Below are positions 17,485 through 26,931 of a stretch of DNA of 64,000 nt, in pieces. A program made the position numbers and the translations under genes. Source of the DNA: Anaerostipes sp. 992a (GTDB lineage Bacteria > Bacillota > Clostridia > Lachnospirales > Lachnospiraceae); the NCBI RefSeq assembly GCF_001940245.1, contig NZ_MJIG01000003.1, positions 220,001 through 284,000 on the forward strand. Direction: 5' to 3'. The notes beneath the pieces were generated by a model. It ran no database searches. It saw only the letters and a program-made list of their open reading frames with translations, and had not been told where the DNA came from. Each line of letters opens with the position of its first letter. The stretch's first letter is position 1.

Positions 17485-18678
17485 ATGTTAAATAAAAAAT
17501 CAGTAGATGATATTAATGTAAAGGGCAAAAAAGTCTTAGTTCGTTGTGACTTTAACGTACCTTTACAGGATGGAAAGATTACAGATGAAAACCGTCTGGT
17601 AGCTGCTCTTCCAACATTAAAGAAATTGATTGCAGATGGTGGACAGTTGATTCTTTGCTCTCATTTAGGAAAACCAAAAGGAGAACCAAAACCAGAATTA
17701 TCTTTAGCACCTGTTGCTGTTCGTTTAAGCGAATTATTAGGACAGGAAGTAACATTTGCTGCAGATCCAGAAGTTGTTGGACCAAACGCAAAAGCAGCTG
17801 TTGCAGCAATGAAAGATGGAGACGTTGTTCTTCTTGAAAACACACGTTACAGAATTGAAGAAACAAAGAACGGTGAAGCATTCAGCAAAGAATTAGCAAG
17901 CTTAGCAGATATTTTTGTAAATGATGCATTTGGTACTGCTCATAGAGCACACTGTTCTAACGTTGGTGTTACAAAATTTGTTGATACAGCAGTTGTAGGT
18001 TACTTAATGCAGAAAGAAATCGATTTCTTAGGAAATGCAGTAAACAATCCAGAAAGACCTATGGTTGCAATCTTAGGTGGAGCAAAAGTTTCTTCTAAAA
18101 TTTCTGTTATCAATAACTTATTAGATAAAGTTGATACATTGATCATCGGTGGAGGTATGGCATATACTTTCATGAAAGCTCTTGGAGAAGAAGTTGGTGA
18201 TTCTCTTCTGGAAGCAGATTATTTAGATTATGCAAAAGAAATGATGGAAAAAGCAAAAGACAAAGGTGTGAACCTTTTAATTCCTGTAGATACTGTAATT
18301 GCTGATGCTTTCTCTAATGATGCAAACCGCAAAGTTGTAGGACGTGGTGGAATCGAAGCTGGATGGCAGGGATTAGATATCGGACCTGAAACTCAGAAAT
18401 TATTTGCAGATGCTGTAAAAGATGCTAAGACAGTTGTATGGAACGGACCTATGGGATGTTTCGAAATGCCTAACTTTGCAGCTGGTACAGTAGCAGTAGC
18501 AAAAGCTTTAGCAGATATTGATGCTACAACAATCATCGGTGGTGGAGATTCTGCAGCAGCAGTTAACCAGTTAGGATTTGGTGATAAGATGACTCACATC
18601 TCTACAGGTGGTGGAGCTTCTCTGGAATTCTTAGAAGGAAAAGAACTTCCTGGTGTAGCTGCAGCTAATGATAAATAG
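17485..18678 (+). CDS. pgk: Phosphoglycerate kinase
   Basis: This 397-residue glycolytic enzyme transfers phosphate from 1,3-bisphosphoglycerate to ADP. Characteristic motifs are CDFNVPL near residue 22, SHLGKPKG near 60, GGAKVSSKI near 200, NGPMGCFE near 335, and the C-terminal nucleotide loop GGGDSAAAV. Length is normal. AGGAGG precedes the ATG. Codon bias is like gap. It lies between gap and tpiA in the same direction; the two strong hairpins upstream suggest partly independent expression from gap. Confidence 0.97.
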   Translation: MLNKKSVDDINVKGKKVLVRCDFNVPLQDGKITDENRLVAALPTLKKLIADGGQLILCSHLGKPKGEPKPELSLAPVAVRLSELLGQEVTFAADPEVVGPNAKAAVAAMKDGDVVLLENTRYRIEETKNGEAFSKELASLADIFVNDAFGTAHRAHCSNVGVTKFVDTAVVGYLMQKEIDFLGNAVNNPERPMVAILGGAKVSSKISVINNLLDKVDTLIIGGGMAYTFMKALGEEVGDSLLEADYLDYAKEMMEKAKDKGVNLLIPVDTVIADAFSNDANRKVVGRGGIEAGWQGLDIGPETQKLFADAVKDAKTVVWNGPMGCFEMPNFAAGTVAVAKALADIDATTIIGGGDSAAAVNQLGFGDKMTHISTGGGASLEFLEGKELPGVAAANDK

Positions 18679-18821
18679 GCATTGAACACTTAACGATTGG
18701 CAAGCCTGAAAGGCACAGAAAGAGTTTAGTGAGAAAGCCCATCCCGAGCCTTAATGAAAACAAACCGAAGGTGAAGTTTGAATTTAGTATTGAGTATAAG
18801 AACAGTTAGGAGAATTTTATT

Positions 18822-19571
18822 ATGCGTAGAAAAATTGTTGCTGGAAACTGGAAAATGAACAAAACTCCAAGTGAAGCAGTTGAATTAATTAATACTTTAA
18901 AACCATTAGTAGCAAATGATGATGTAGATGTTGTATTTTGTGTACCAGCAATCGATATTACAGTAGCAGTAGAAGCTGCAAAAGGATCTAACATTGCAAT
19001 CGGTGCAGAAAATATGTACTATGAAGAAAGTGGAGCTTATACAGGAGAAATTGCTCCAGCTATGTTAGTAGATGCAGGTGTAAAATATGTGATCATCGGA
19101 CATTCTGAAAGAAGAGAATACTTTGCAGAAACAGATGAAACTGTAAATAAGAAAGTATTAAAAGCAATCGAACATGGTATCGTTCCTATTATCTGCTGTG
19201 GAGAAACATTAACACAGAGAGAACAGGGTGTTACGATTGATTTTGTTCGCCAGCAGATTAAAATTGCTCTTCAGGGAGTAACTGCAGATCAGGCTAAAGA
19301 AGTTGTAATCGCTTACGAACCAATCTGGGCAATCGGAACTGGTGTAGTAGCTACAACAGAACAGGCTCAGGAAGTATGTGTAGCTATTCGTGCATGTATC
19401 GCTGAAGTTTATGATGAAGCAACAGCAGAAGCAATCCGCATTCAGTACGGCGGATCTGTATCAGCAGCAAGTGCTCCAGAATTATTTGCTCAGGCAGATA
19501 TCGATGGTGGATTAGTTGGTGGTGCTTCTTTAAAACCAGATTTTGGAGCAATCGTAAACTATAACAAATAA
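18822..19571 (+). CDS. tpiA: Triosephosphate isomerase
   Basis: This 249-residue TIM-barrel enzyme interconverts dihydroxyacetone phosphate and glyceraldehyde 3-phosphate. It has GNWKMNK at the N-terminus (substrate Lys), the catalytic His in GHSERR near residue 95, the catalytic Glu in [11 protein letters not shown] near 165, and the phosphate-binding YGGSV. Length is normal. It follows pgk after a 143-bp gap containing no gene or clear terminator, so co-transcription is likely. AGGAG precedes the ATG. A terminator follows. Confidence 0.97.
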   Translation: MRRKIVAGNWKMNKTPSEAVELINTLKPLVANDDVDVVFCVPAIDITVAVEAAKGSNIAIGAENMYYEESGAYTGEIAPAMLVDAGVKYVIIGHSERREYFAETDETVNKKVLKAIEHGIVPIICCGETLTQREQGVTIDFVRQQIKIALQGVTADQAKEVVIAYEPIWAIGTGVVATTEQAQEVCVAIRACIAEVYDEATAEAIRIQYGGSVSAASAPELFAQADIDGGLVGGASLKPDFGAIVNYNK

Positions 19572-19588
19572 TTTTAGTAAACGAAGAG

Positions 19589-19620
19589 TCCCATAGGTAT
19601 ATTGCCTGTGGGATTTTTTT
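19589..19620 (+). terminator. Terminator after tpiA
   Basis: The 10-nt arms tcccataggt (19589-19598) and gcctgtggga (19604-19613) form a 9-10 bp stem, with G-U wobble, followed by a seven-T run. Confidence 0.88.
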
Positions 19621-19621
19621 A

Positions 19622-19654
19622 TTACATAAGAAATTCTTCGAATTTCTTATGTAA
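19622..19654. repeat. Short palindromic repeat, copy 2
   Basis: Perfect 15-bp inverted repeat ttacataagaaattc (19622-19636) and gaatttcttatgtaa (19640-19654), identical in both arms to the copy at 17317. Its 3-nt loop is ttc, against cct in copy 1. The remaining gap to 19922 is A/T-rich, and I see no gene in it. Confidence 0.75.
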
Positions 19655-19922
19655 TAAAAATCCTCCGGCGATGTACACTGGTGCGCAAAACGGAATAAAA
19701 ATTCTTTCCCAAAAGTACAACACATTTTATGTGCATCCTGCCCAATGATATTTGAAATATATTGTACATTGTAGATTTTGTAAATGAGAGCAAGCTTCCT
19801 TATACTTTTTATTAAAAATAAAGAAGAAATATGAAGTATCAGTCAAAGATAAAAATGAATTTTATTAATCAGAATTATATATCTACTTAAAAAAATAATG
19901 TGATAAATTAGTTATCTTCGGA

Positions 19923-20093
19923 TCAATCCTTCTCCCAACCACCGCTGGTAGAGAGAGAGGTAGAACTTTCTTCATTGGACATATCAATGGATTGCGTGCG
20001 CTTTGCTGGTTGTTGTCTTCGGAGGGAACAGCTGGAAGCAGAGCAGCACAATAATATAAGCAAAAGAATATAAAATAATGTTCTTGCCGTCAT
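19923..20093 (-). CDS. Small putative lipoprotein or membrane peptide, 56 residues
   Basis: This short frame starts at MTARTL (20093), with GGAGG seven bases upstream. Residues 4-18 are strongly hydrophobic, and Cys residues follow (CCSASSC), resembling a lipoprotein signal peptide with an imperfect lipobox. The mature part is short, polar and Ser/Thr-rich. It diverges from the two-component regulator gene 102 bp away. It is not a recognised family. The good ribosome site and signal-like N-terminus favour a real gene. Confidence 0.55.
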   Translation of the reverse strand: MTARTLFYILLLILLCCSASSCSLRRQQPAKRTQSIDMSNEESSTSLSTSGGWEKD

Positions 20094-20195
20094 AATTATT
20101 CCTCCCATCTATTGTTTTTTCACAATATTTTGTGCTATGGTAAGTATATTACATAAAAATGAGAATCGTATTAAAATAACGAGGGAGGATCAGGA

Positions 20196-20864
20196 ATGAG
20201 AATTTTATTAGTAGAGGATGAGAGTGATCTAAGACAGATTATAAAAAAGAGATTGATCAAAGAAAAATATACCGTTGATGACTGTCAGGATGGATTAGAA
20301 GCAGAAGATTATATAGATATGACAGAATATGATGGTATTATTTTAGATGGCATGCTTCCAGGGAAAGATGGCCTGGATATTTTAAAAGAGATGCGTCGGA
20401 AGGGAAATCATACGCCGGTATTGATGTTGACAGCAAGAGATAGTATAGAGGATCGGGTAAAAGGCTTGGATTATGGAGCTGATGATTATCTGGTAAAGCC
20501 GTTTTCGTTTGAGGAATTGTTGGCAAGGCTTCGTGCTGTTATGAGGAGGAAGCCTGTATTTGTTTCCGAGGTGTTGACCGTGGATGATCTGCAGATGAAT
20601 CTGCATACAAAGGATGTGATGAGAAATGGAGAAAGAATCGAACTGTCCAGTAAGGAGTATATGCTGCTGGAATATCTGATGCAGAATAAAAATATCGTAC
20701 TTTCACGAGAACAGATCCAGGAACGGGTATGGGGATATGATTTTGAAGGAGGCTCCAATGTAGTTGATGTTTATATACGATATTTAAGAAAGAAAATCGA
20801 CCATGAAAATGAAAAAAAACTGATTCAGACGGTTCGTGGAGTGGGATACGTCATAAGAGGATAA
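20196..20864 (+). CDS. OmpR-family response regulator
   Basis: This 222-residue DNA-binding regulator has a receiver domain at residues 1-115. The phospho-acceptor Asp is in GIILDGMLPGKDG near 51, with acidic residues in VEDES near 8 and the conserved Lys in YLVKPFSF. A winged-helix domain (about 130-220) ends with the typical VRGVGYVIR. It forms a pair with the histidine kinase that starts 3 bp later. The target genes and signal are unknown. The divergent small lipoprotein gene could be a regulon member, by position only. Confidence 0.93.
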   Translation: MRILLVEDESDLRQIIKKRLIKEKYTVDDCQDGLEAEDYIDMTEYDGIILDGMLPGKDGLDILKEMRRKGNHTPVLMLTARDSIEDRVKGLDYGADDYLVKPFSFEELLARLRAVMRRKPVFVSEVLTVDDLQMNLHTKDVMRNGERIELSSKEYMLLEYLMQNKNIVLSREQIQERVWGYDFEGGSNVVDVYIRYLRKKIDHENEKKLIQTVRGVGYVIRG

Positions 20865-20867
20865 TGT

Positions 20868-22238
20868 ATGAAGGAACGATCTATAAAGCGTAAGATTACG
20901 CTATGGTATACGATGATTCTGGCGCTTATTTTATCGATCGTACTGGTCGGAATGCTGGTTTTCATTCATAATCTGGAGACCAATGTAGCAAAAGAAGAAC
21001 TTAGCCAAAATCTGTCTGCATTTTATGGACAGATTACCTTTGCAGAGGATGCGTATTATATACCAGATGACATGGAATTTTATAATAATGGAGTGGTGAT
21101 CTCTGTTTATTCAGAAAGAGGAGTTCCACTTGTAGGAAGTATCCCCAGTCATTTTCCAATGGATACGACGTTGAAAGATGATACTTTTCAGCGGGTACAG
21201 GGAGATGGAACCAGATGGCTTGTATACGACAGAGCCTATGATTATGGAGAAGGAAAAACACTGTGGATACGAGGAGTATCTACAATCTCTGGAGTTGAAT
21301 TGGTGGCAGGGCAGATCATGATAGCTACAGTATGTTTGTTCATGGGACTTACAGCATTTATTGGATGTATTGGATATATTATGCTTTCCAAAGCATTAAA
21401 GCCAGTAGAGATTATCTGTTCAGAGGCTGGAGAAATTTCAAGGGGAGAGGATTTATCCAAACGGCTTACCATACCTCAGATTCAGGATGAGATGTATCGG
21501 CTATCCATTTCCTTTAATGAGATGTTTGATCGATTGGAGGAATCTTTTGAAGCAGAAAAGCAGTTTTCTTCTGATGTGTCCCACGAACTTCGTACGCCGC
21601 TTTCAGTGATTCGTTCTCAGTGCGAATATTTGATCGGAGAGTGTCGAACTTCAGATGAAAGAGAAGAGATTGAAATTATCAAGAATCAGGCGGATCGGAT
21701 GACAAATCTGATTTCTCAGCTGCTTACGATTTCCAGATGTGAACGGGGAAGTGAGCATTTCCATATGGAAGAATTTGATTTTAGTTTTATGGCAGAGATG
21801 GTTGTGGATACGTTGGCGGAAACTGCGCAGAGAAATGAGATTTCCATTCAGAGAGAGATTGAAGAGGGTCTCCTGGTCTATGGAGAAGAGACTTTATTGA
21901 TGCGCATGCTGATGAATCTGATTGAAAATGCAATCTTTTATGGAAAGAAAGGTGGTTATATCAAGGTTAAAATCAGGAGAAAAGGAAATTATCTGGAAGG
22001 AAGTGTGGAGGATAATGGAATTGGAATTTCCGAGGAAAATCTATCAAAAATATGGAAGAGATTTTATCGGGAAGACAAAAGCAGAAAAAACAGTACCAAT
22101 GGAACAGGACTTGGACTTTCGATGGTAAAATGGATTGTGCAGATTCATGAAGGAACCATTGATGTAGAAAGTCAAAAAGATAAGGGAAGTACATTTACAT
22201 TTTTTTTGCCAGTAAAATCGGACCAGATGGATTGTTAA
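20868..22238 (+). CDS. Sensor histidine kinase
   Basis: This 456-residue membrane kinase has two membrane segments (about 12-32 and 150-175) flanking an extracellular sensor region of roughly 115 residues. HAMP, HisKA (phospho-acceptor His in SHELRTPLS near 243) and HATPase domains follow (NLIENA, VEDNGIGI, GTGLGLSMVK). It pairs with the OmpR-type regulator immediately upstream. The sensor region resembles no ligand family I recognise. No terminator is evident after it, and gpmI has its own promoter. Confidence 0.92.
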   Translation: MKERSIKRKITLWYTMILALILSIVLVGMLVFIHNLETNVAKEELSQNLSAFYGQITFAEDAYYIPDDMEFYNNGVVISVYSERGVPLVGSIPSHFPMDTTLKDDTFQRVQGDGTRWLVYDRAYDYGEGKTLWIRGVSTISGVELVAGQIMIATVCLFMGLTAFIGCIGYIMLSKALKPVEIICSEAGEISRGEDLSKRLTIPQIQDEMYRLSISFNEMFDRLEESFEAEKQFSSDVSHELRTPLSVIRSQCEYLIGECRTSDEREEIEIIKNQADRMTNLISQLLTISRCERGSEHFHMEEFDFSFMAEMVVDTLAETAQRNEISIQREIEEGLLVYGEETLLMRMLMNLIENAIFYGKKGGYIKVKIRRKGNYLEGSVEDNGIGISEENLSKIWKRFYREDKSRKNSTNGTGLGLSMVKWIVQIHEGTIDVESQKDKGSTFTFFLPVKSDQMDC

Positions 22239-22274
22239 AAAATTCTCATTTCTGAGTAACCTGTACAGTTTGAG

Positions 22275-22303
22275 TTGAATTTCTCCTGAAAGTACGTTAT
22301 AAT
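22275..22303 (+). promoter_or_regulatory. Promoter of gpmI
   Basis: TTGAAT (22275-22280) and a consensus TATAAT (22298-22303) are 17 bp apart. They lie 74 bp before the gpmI ATG and 37 bp after the kinase stop codon. Confidence 0.75.
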
Positions 22304-22376
22304 TATGACATATGTGAGTAGCATGATGGCACAGGGATAGTGTCTAAGAGTTTATAGATGCAAAGGAGAGTAAAAG

Positions 22377-23921
22377 ATGGGTAAAAAACCAACAGTTCTG
22401 ATGATATTAGATGGTTATGGATTAAATGAAAAGAAAGAAGCCAATGCTGTGGCAATGGCTAATACACCAGTGATGGATAAACTGATGAGTGAAGGCGTAT
22501 TCGTAAAAGGAAATGCAAGCGGAATGGCAGTAGGACTTCCAGATGGACAGATGGGAAACTCTGAAGTTGGACATCTGAACATGGGTGCTGGACGTATTGT
22601 ATATCAGGAATTAACAAGAATTACAAAAGAAATTCAGGATGGAACATTCTTTGAAAATGAAGCGATGTTAAAGGCAGTGGAAAACTGTAAAGCACACGAT
22701 TCTGCACTTCATTGCTTTGGTCTGTTATCCGATGGTGGAGTACACAGCCATAATACACATTTATATGGGGTATTAGAGCTTGCAAAACGCCAGGGATTAA
22801 AGAAAGTATATGTTCATTTATTCTTAGATGGACGTGATACTGCACCAACATCTGGAAAAGGCTATGCAGAAGAATTAGTAGCTAAGATGGATGAGTTAGG
22901 TATTGGTAAGATTGCAAGTGTTTCCGGACGTTATTACGCAATGGATCGAGACAATCGTTGGGAACGTGTGGAAAAGGCTTATCGTGCCATCGTTATGGGT
23001 GAAGGAAATACAGCAGAAGATGCTGTTCAGGCAATTGCTGATTCTTATAAAGAAGACGTTACAGATGAATTCGTAGTACCAACTGTTATTATGGAAGATG
23101 GTGCTCCAGTAGCAACTTTAAAAGAAAATGATTCTGTAATCTTCTATAACTTCAGACCAGACCGTGCAAGAGAGATTACACGTTCTATTTGTGATGATAA
23201 GTTTGAAGGATTTGAACGTCCAAATGGATATTTCCCAACCACATACGTATGCTTTACAGAATATGATGTGACGATTCCGAATAAATTGGTAGCATTCCAC
23301 AAGGTGGAAATCAATAACACATTTGGTGAATATCTGGCAGCACATGGATTAAAGCAGTTAAGACTGGCAGAAACAGAAAAATATGCACATGTTACTTTCT
23401 TCTTCAATGGTGGTATTGAAGAACCAAACGAAGGAGAAGACAGAATTTTGGTAAAATCTCCAGCAGTTGCAACTTATGATCTTCAGCCAGAGATGAGTGC
23501 TCCAGAGGTTGGAAAGCAGTTAGTAAAAGCAATTAGATCAAATGAGTATGATGTTATTATCATTAACTTTGCAAATAGTGATATGGTTGGACATACTGGA
23601 ATCCCAGAAGCTGCAATCAAGGCTGTAGAAGCAGTGGATAAATGTGTTGGAGATGCCGTAGAAGCAATCAAAGAGGTAGATGGACAGATGTTTATCTGTG
23701 CAGACCATGGTAATGCAGAGCAGTTGGTAGATTACGAGACTGGTGCTCCATTTACTGCACATACAACGAATCCAGTACCTTTTATCTTAGTAAATTACGA
23801 TGAAAACTATACTTTAAGAGAAGGTGGTTGTCTGGCAGATATTGTTCCTACTTTAATTGAAATGATGGGAATGGAACAGCCAAAAGAAATGACAGGTAAA
23901 TCTTTATTAGTTCGTAAATAA
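22377..23921 (+). CDS. gpmI: 2,3-bisphosphoglycerate-independent phosphoglycerate mutase
   Basis: This 514-residue, manganese-dependent enzyme interconverts 3- and 2-phosphoglycerate. It belongs to the alkaline phosphatase superfamily: LDGYG at the N-terminus binds metal, the catalytic Ser is in GNSEVGHLNMG near residue 62, and metal ligands recur at NFANSDMVGHTG and CADHGNAEQ near the C-terminus. Length is as expected. AGGAG precedes the ATG. It completes the triose half of glycolysis with gap-pgk-tpiA and eno. A terminator and repeat copy B follow. Confidence 0.96.
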   Translation: MGKKPTVLMILDGYGLNEKKEANAVAMANTPVMDKLMSEGVFVKGNASGMAVGLPDGQMGNSEVGHLNMGAGRIVYQELTRITKEIQDGTFFENEAMLKAVENCKAHDSALHCFGLLSDGGVHSHNTHLYGVLELAKRQGLKKVYVHLFLDGRDTAPTSGKGYAEELVAKMDELGIGKIASVSGRYYAMDRDNRWERVEKAYRAIVMGEGNTAEDAVQAIADSYKEDVTDEFVVPTVIMEDGAPVATLKENDSVIFYNFRPDRAREITRSICDDKFEGFERPNGYFPTTYVCFTEYDVTIPNKLVAFHKVEINNTFGEYLAAHGLKQLRLAETEKYAHVTFFFNGGIEEPNEGEDRILVKSPAVATYDLQPEMSAPEVGKQLVKAIRSNEYDVIIINFANSDMVGHTGIPEAAIKAVEAVDKCVGDAVEAIKEVDGQMFICADHGNAEQLVDYETGAPFTAHTTNPVPFILVNYDENYTLREGGCLADIVPTLIEMMGMEQPKEMTGKSLLVRK

Positions 23922-23934
23922 ATCCAAAAATTTT

Positions 23935-23998
23935 AAAGGAGTTGTTGCAAAATGAAGCGAAATGATTTCACTTCTGGAGCACAGCTCCTTTGTTTTTT
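23935..23998 (+). terminator. Terminator after gpmI
   Basis: The arms aaaggagttgt (23935-23945) and acagctccttt (23981-23991) pair with one G-U and enclose a smaller stem. They are followed by g and six T. Confidence 0.8.
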
Positions 23999-24024
23999 AT
24001 AAATATGTATAATCCGTTAAATAG

Positions 24025-24351
24025 GGGTTTCTTTGACTATGGGATAGTGAGTGAGAACGAAATCATTCCGATCAGCAATCAGGCTACGGAGCTTCCAAAT
24101 CTGATACATGTTTTCTCTTATTCTACACCATGATAGACGAAAATCTTATCTCTCGTCCAGGGACAAATGCCTATGTAAGCAAGCTTCCAGCCATTTGTCC
24201 TTATGGACGACCAAAAGCGTAGCTTTTGCCAAAGATTTTCTGCCTGAGAAAACATGTAAGCTCCTTCGCAGATTGCTTTACCGGAATGGTTTCGTTCTTT
24301 ATAGTATATTGGCTTCTCCCATATTCATATGGAGAAACGGAACATGGAAAA
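24025..24351 (-). repeat. Palindromic repeat element, copy B (MITE-like)
   Basis: This is the reverse complement of copy A (13001-13327), also 327 bp, with about 20 substitutions and no indels by eye. The differences cluster in the outer 50 bp and in loops; for example the central hairpin loop is tac instead of gtt, keeping the aaaagc/gctttt stem. The two copies flank about 10.7 kb carrying PHP phosphatase, Na/Pi symporter, gap, pgk, tpiA, the two-component genes and gpmI. It lies in a 530-bp gap with the gpmI terminator. No gene is credible inside it. Confidence 0.75.
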
Positions 24352-24451
24352 CCCTCATAATGCGCTCCTTTTAGAAAGTTTTATAAATAATTAAGCAAAT
24401 GGAAAGAATTATTTTGTATGATAAAAATAAAAGTCACTAAGGGGGAAACGT

Positions 24452-24805
24452 ATGGTTAAGTTATGGAACGCACTGGATCCTGCACAAGAACAGGAGTTAT
24501 TAGAAGTATTGAAAAAGAATCAGATTGCATGTTTTGTGAAGGATGCAGGCGCAGGAGAATTTATGAAAATTACCATGGGTTTTTCATTGGCTGGAAGAGA
24601 TATTTATGTGGATGAGAAAGATGCCAATAAGGCGAGTAGGTTGATCGGTCAGATGAAAGCAAGATGGAACCTGGAACAGATGCAGGAGGGCTGGGAAGGA
24701 GAAGAGGAGGAAGAAAGGGCCTCATGGTACCAAAGGAAAGAAATCATATCCAGAATCATTCTTAGTGTTCTTGTGGTTATGGTGATCATTCTTATTTTTA
24801 TTTAG
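24452..24805 (+). CDS. DUF2007-like protein with C-terminal membrane segment
   Basis: This 117-residue protein has an N-terminal ferredoxin-like fold of the DUF2007 (putative signal-transducing protein) type: the pattern of a short helix, IACFVKDAGAG, and DIYVDEKDANKASRLI is typical. An acidic linker and one C-terminal hydrophobic helix (about 96-117) place it as a tail-anchored membrane protein. Function is unknown. A GGGGGAAACG ribosome site precedes the ATG. It converges on the minus-strand riboflavin cluster through a shared terminator. Confidence 0.65.
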   Translation: MVKLWNALDPAQEQELLEVLKKNQIACFVKDAGAGEFMKITMGFSLAGRDIYVDEKDANKASRLIGQMKARWNLEQMQEGWEGEEEEERASWYQRKEIISRIILSVLVVMVIILIFI

Positions 24806-24828
24806 AACAAAATAAGAGAAAAAGATAG

Positions 24829-24876
24829 AGCGGATGTTCTTTTCTGAAATGTGAGAAAGAGCATCCGCTCGTTTGT
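24829..24876. terminator. Bidirectional terminator between convergent genes
   Basis: The arms gagcggatgttcttt (24829-24843) and aaagagcatccgctc (24857-24871) pair over 15 bp with one G-U. They are followed by T-rich sequence on the plus strand and A/T-rich sequence on the other. It lies between the DUF2007-like gene (+) and the HAD gene (-). Confidence 0.85.
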
Positions 24877-24890
24877 GTTTAATACAATCG

Positions 24891-25529
24891 CTATTTTATG
24901 GTAAGATCACAGATACTTAGAATTTCTTCCCAATCCTGAGAATCTACCTCTTCGTAGACACCTACTACGACAAAACCTGCATCTTTTGCTGTTCTTACGC
25001 AGTGAAGTGCATCTTCAAATACGACGGTATTTTCCAGTGTCCCGCCCAGTCGCCTCATGGATTCTAAAAAAATATCCGGGTGATATTTTCCTTTTCCGAC
25101 CTCGGAACAGGTTAGAATAAATGAAAACCGATGAAGAACACCCAGCCTTTTTAGAGCATCTTCAACCATATGACGGTCCGTAGAGGTAGCCGCACAGAAT
25201 GGAATCTGATGTTTGTCGAGAAAATCAAGAATCTTTGTTCCCGATTCTTTCATCGGAATGGTAGTGGCATATTTTTTTTCAATGACACGATGCAGACCGG
25301 ATATGATCTCTTCCCTTGTCTTATGGACTCCATAAGCTTCCTGAAGATAGGCGGCAGTTTCCTGGGAAGTGCGCCTTTTTACCTGCTCTCGAATGTCTGG
25401 GGCAGCAGTTATGCCAAGAGAAGATAGATAATCTCTGGTTACATTTTTCCAGCTTTCCATAGAATCTAAAATCGTACCGTCCAGATCAAGAATGGCATAT
25501 TGCATCTTTGGTAATAATGATTCTATCAT
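24891..25529 (-). CDS. HAD-superfamily phosphatase (beta-phosphoglucomutase-like)
   Basis: This 212-residue hydrolase has HAD motif I LDLDGTILDS, motif II as AATSTDR, the conserved Lys in GKGKYHPDIF, and motif IV VVFEDALHCVRTAKDAG. The small helical cap between motifs I and II fits the phosphoglycolate phosphatase / beta-phosphoglucomutase group. Its start lies 2 bp after the ribH stop, with no ribosome site of its own, so translational coupling to ribH is likely. As the last gene of a riboflavin operon it might dephosphorylate the pyrimidine intermediate of riboflavin synthesis; that is inferred from position only. Confidence 0.8.
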   Translation of the reverse strand: MIESLLPKMQYAILDLDGTILDSMESWKNVTRDYLSSLGITAAPDIREQVKRRTSQETAAYLQEAYGVHKTREEIISGLHRVIEKKYATTIPMKESGTKILDFLDKHQIPFCAATSTDRHMVEDALKRLGVLHRFSFILTCSEVGKGKYHPDIFLESMRRLGGTLENTVVFEDALHCVRTAKDAGFVVVGVYEEVDSQDWEEILSICDLTIK

Positions 25530-25531
25530 GA

Positions 25532-25993
25532 TTAAAATAATTTATTTAAATTGATCATTTCAATTGCACCTAATGCACAATCATATCCTTTGTTGCCAGC
25601 CTTTGTTCCGGCGCGTTCAATTGCCTGCTCAATATTTTCTGTAGTTACGACACCAAACATTACAGGAACACCTGTCTGTAATTCTACAGATGCAATTCCT
25701 TTGGAAACCTCGTTGCATACATAATCATAATGAGTTGTAGAACCGCGGATGACAGTTCCAAGACAGATGATTGCATCATATTTTCCAGATTTTGCCATTT
25801 TAGAAGCGGCCAGAGGAATTTCAAATGCACCTGGAACCCATGCCAGTGTGATGTCGTCATCTTCTACATTGTGGCGTTTTAATCCGTCCAAGCATCCGGA
25901 TACCAGTTTGGATACGATAAATTCATTAAATCTTGCTGCTACGATACCGATTTTTGCGCCTTCAGCGACTAATTTTCCTTCTAAAACTTTCAT
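25532..25993 (-). CDS. ribH: 6,7-dimethyl-8-ribityllumazine synthase
   Basis: This 153-residue enzyme condenses the ribityl pyrimidine with dihydroxybutanone phosphate. Family motifs are VAARFNEFI at the N-terminus, [10 protein letters not shown] near residue 53, [11 protein letters not shown] near 77, and [11 protein letters not shown] with the following AGTKAGNKG. The catalytic His corresponds to HYDYVC. Length is normal. It is the fourth riboflavin gene after ribD, ribE and the RibBA-like gene, all under the FMN riboswitch, and is followed by the HAD gene. Confidence 0.96.
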   Translation of the reverse strand: MKVLEGKLVAEGAKIGIVAARFNEFIVSKLVSGCLDGLKRHNVEDDDITLAWVPGAFEIPLAASKMAKSGKYDAIICLGTVIRGSTTHYDYVCNEVSKGIASVELQTGVPVMFGVVTTENIEQAIERAGTKAGNKGYDCALGAIEMINLNKLF

Positions 25994-26026
25994 GATAATA
26001 TCTCCTTTTTCTAAATGATTATAATT

Positions 26027-26917
26027 TTAATACATATGTCCCATACGTTCTGATTTTGTACGTAGATAAAATGCATCAATTTTATTTGCTTTAATGATGA
26101 TTGGAACCCGTTCTACGATTTCCATGCCGAATTCTCCTAACCCATAAATTTTTTCCGGGTTATTGGTCAGAAGACGGAGTTTTTTTACACCTAGATCAGC
26201 AAGAATCTGAGCACCAGCCCAATATTCTCTTAAATCCTCTGGAAAACCAAGCTTTAAATTGGCATCCACAGTGTCATAGCCCTGTTCCTGAAGCTCATAG
26301 GCTTTTAATTTATTGATTAGGCCGATGCCTCGTCCTTCTTGTCTCATATAGAGAAGAATTCCGCGCCCTTCTTTTTCAATAGCTTTTAAAGCTGCTTCCA
26401 GCTGTTCTCCACAGTCACAGCGCATGGAACCTAATACATCTCCGGTCAAACATTCGGAATGAACGCGGCAAAGAACAGGTTCACCATTGGCAACATCACC
26501 TTTGACCAGAGCAACGTGATGTTCCCCATTTACAGTATTTACATAGCCATAAATATCAAATTCTCCAAATTTAGTTGGCATTTTTGCTTTGGCTTCTCTA
26601 GAAACCAGTTTTTGATATTGACGGCGGTAATCCTGAAGTTCATTCATAGTAATGGTAATTGTACCGGAAGGAATCTCGGTTGTTTCCTGATAAGAAGCAC
26701 GATTGATCAACTTGGCAAGATCGGATAGATCCGCAGCGGCTTCTCCAAAACCAGCGTGCATTAAGGTTCCCCCTTGTGTCAGTATGGCAGGTTTGCAATT
26801 CGTATCTGCTTTTTCAGATGGTATGATAAGTGCTGCGCCTGTGTCATCTGTAATGGCAATGGTCAGTCCCTGCTTCAGGGCATTGATTGCATTTGAAATA
26901 TTATTTGTGTCAGTCAT
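26027..26917 (-). CDS. ribA: GTP cyclohydrolase II with vestigial DHBP-synthase domain
   Basis: This 296-residue protein has a complete C-terminal GTP cyclohydrolase II domain (about 100-296): zinc Cys motif [22 protein letters not shown], and NNPEK. This domain opens GTP in the first riboflavin step. Residues 1-95 look like a RibB (dihydroxybutanone phosphate synthase) domain with a large internal deletion: [16 protein letters not shown] matches its start and [13 protein letters not shown] its C-terminal part. The acidic DRENEGD loop is missing and the catalytic GHTEA reads GFGEA. Normal RibBA is about 400 residues. The RibB activity is therefore probably lost. Confidence 0.9.
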   Translation of the reverse strand: MTDTNNISNAINALKQGLTIAITDDTGAALIIPSEKADTNCKPAILTQGGTLMHAGFGEAAADLSDLAKLINRASYQETTEIPSGTITITMNELQDYRRQYQKLVSREAKAKMPTKFGEFDIYGYVNTVNGEHHVALVKGDVANGEPVLCRVHSECLTGDVLGSMRCDCGEQLEAALKAIEKEGRGILLYMRQEGRGIGLINKLKAYELQEQGYDTVDANLKLGFPEDLREYWAGAQILADLGVKKLRLLTNNPEKIYGLGEFGMEIVERVPIIIKANKIDAFYLRTKSERMGHMY

Positions 26918-26931
26918 GATGTCCTCCTATG

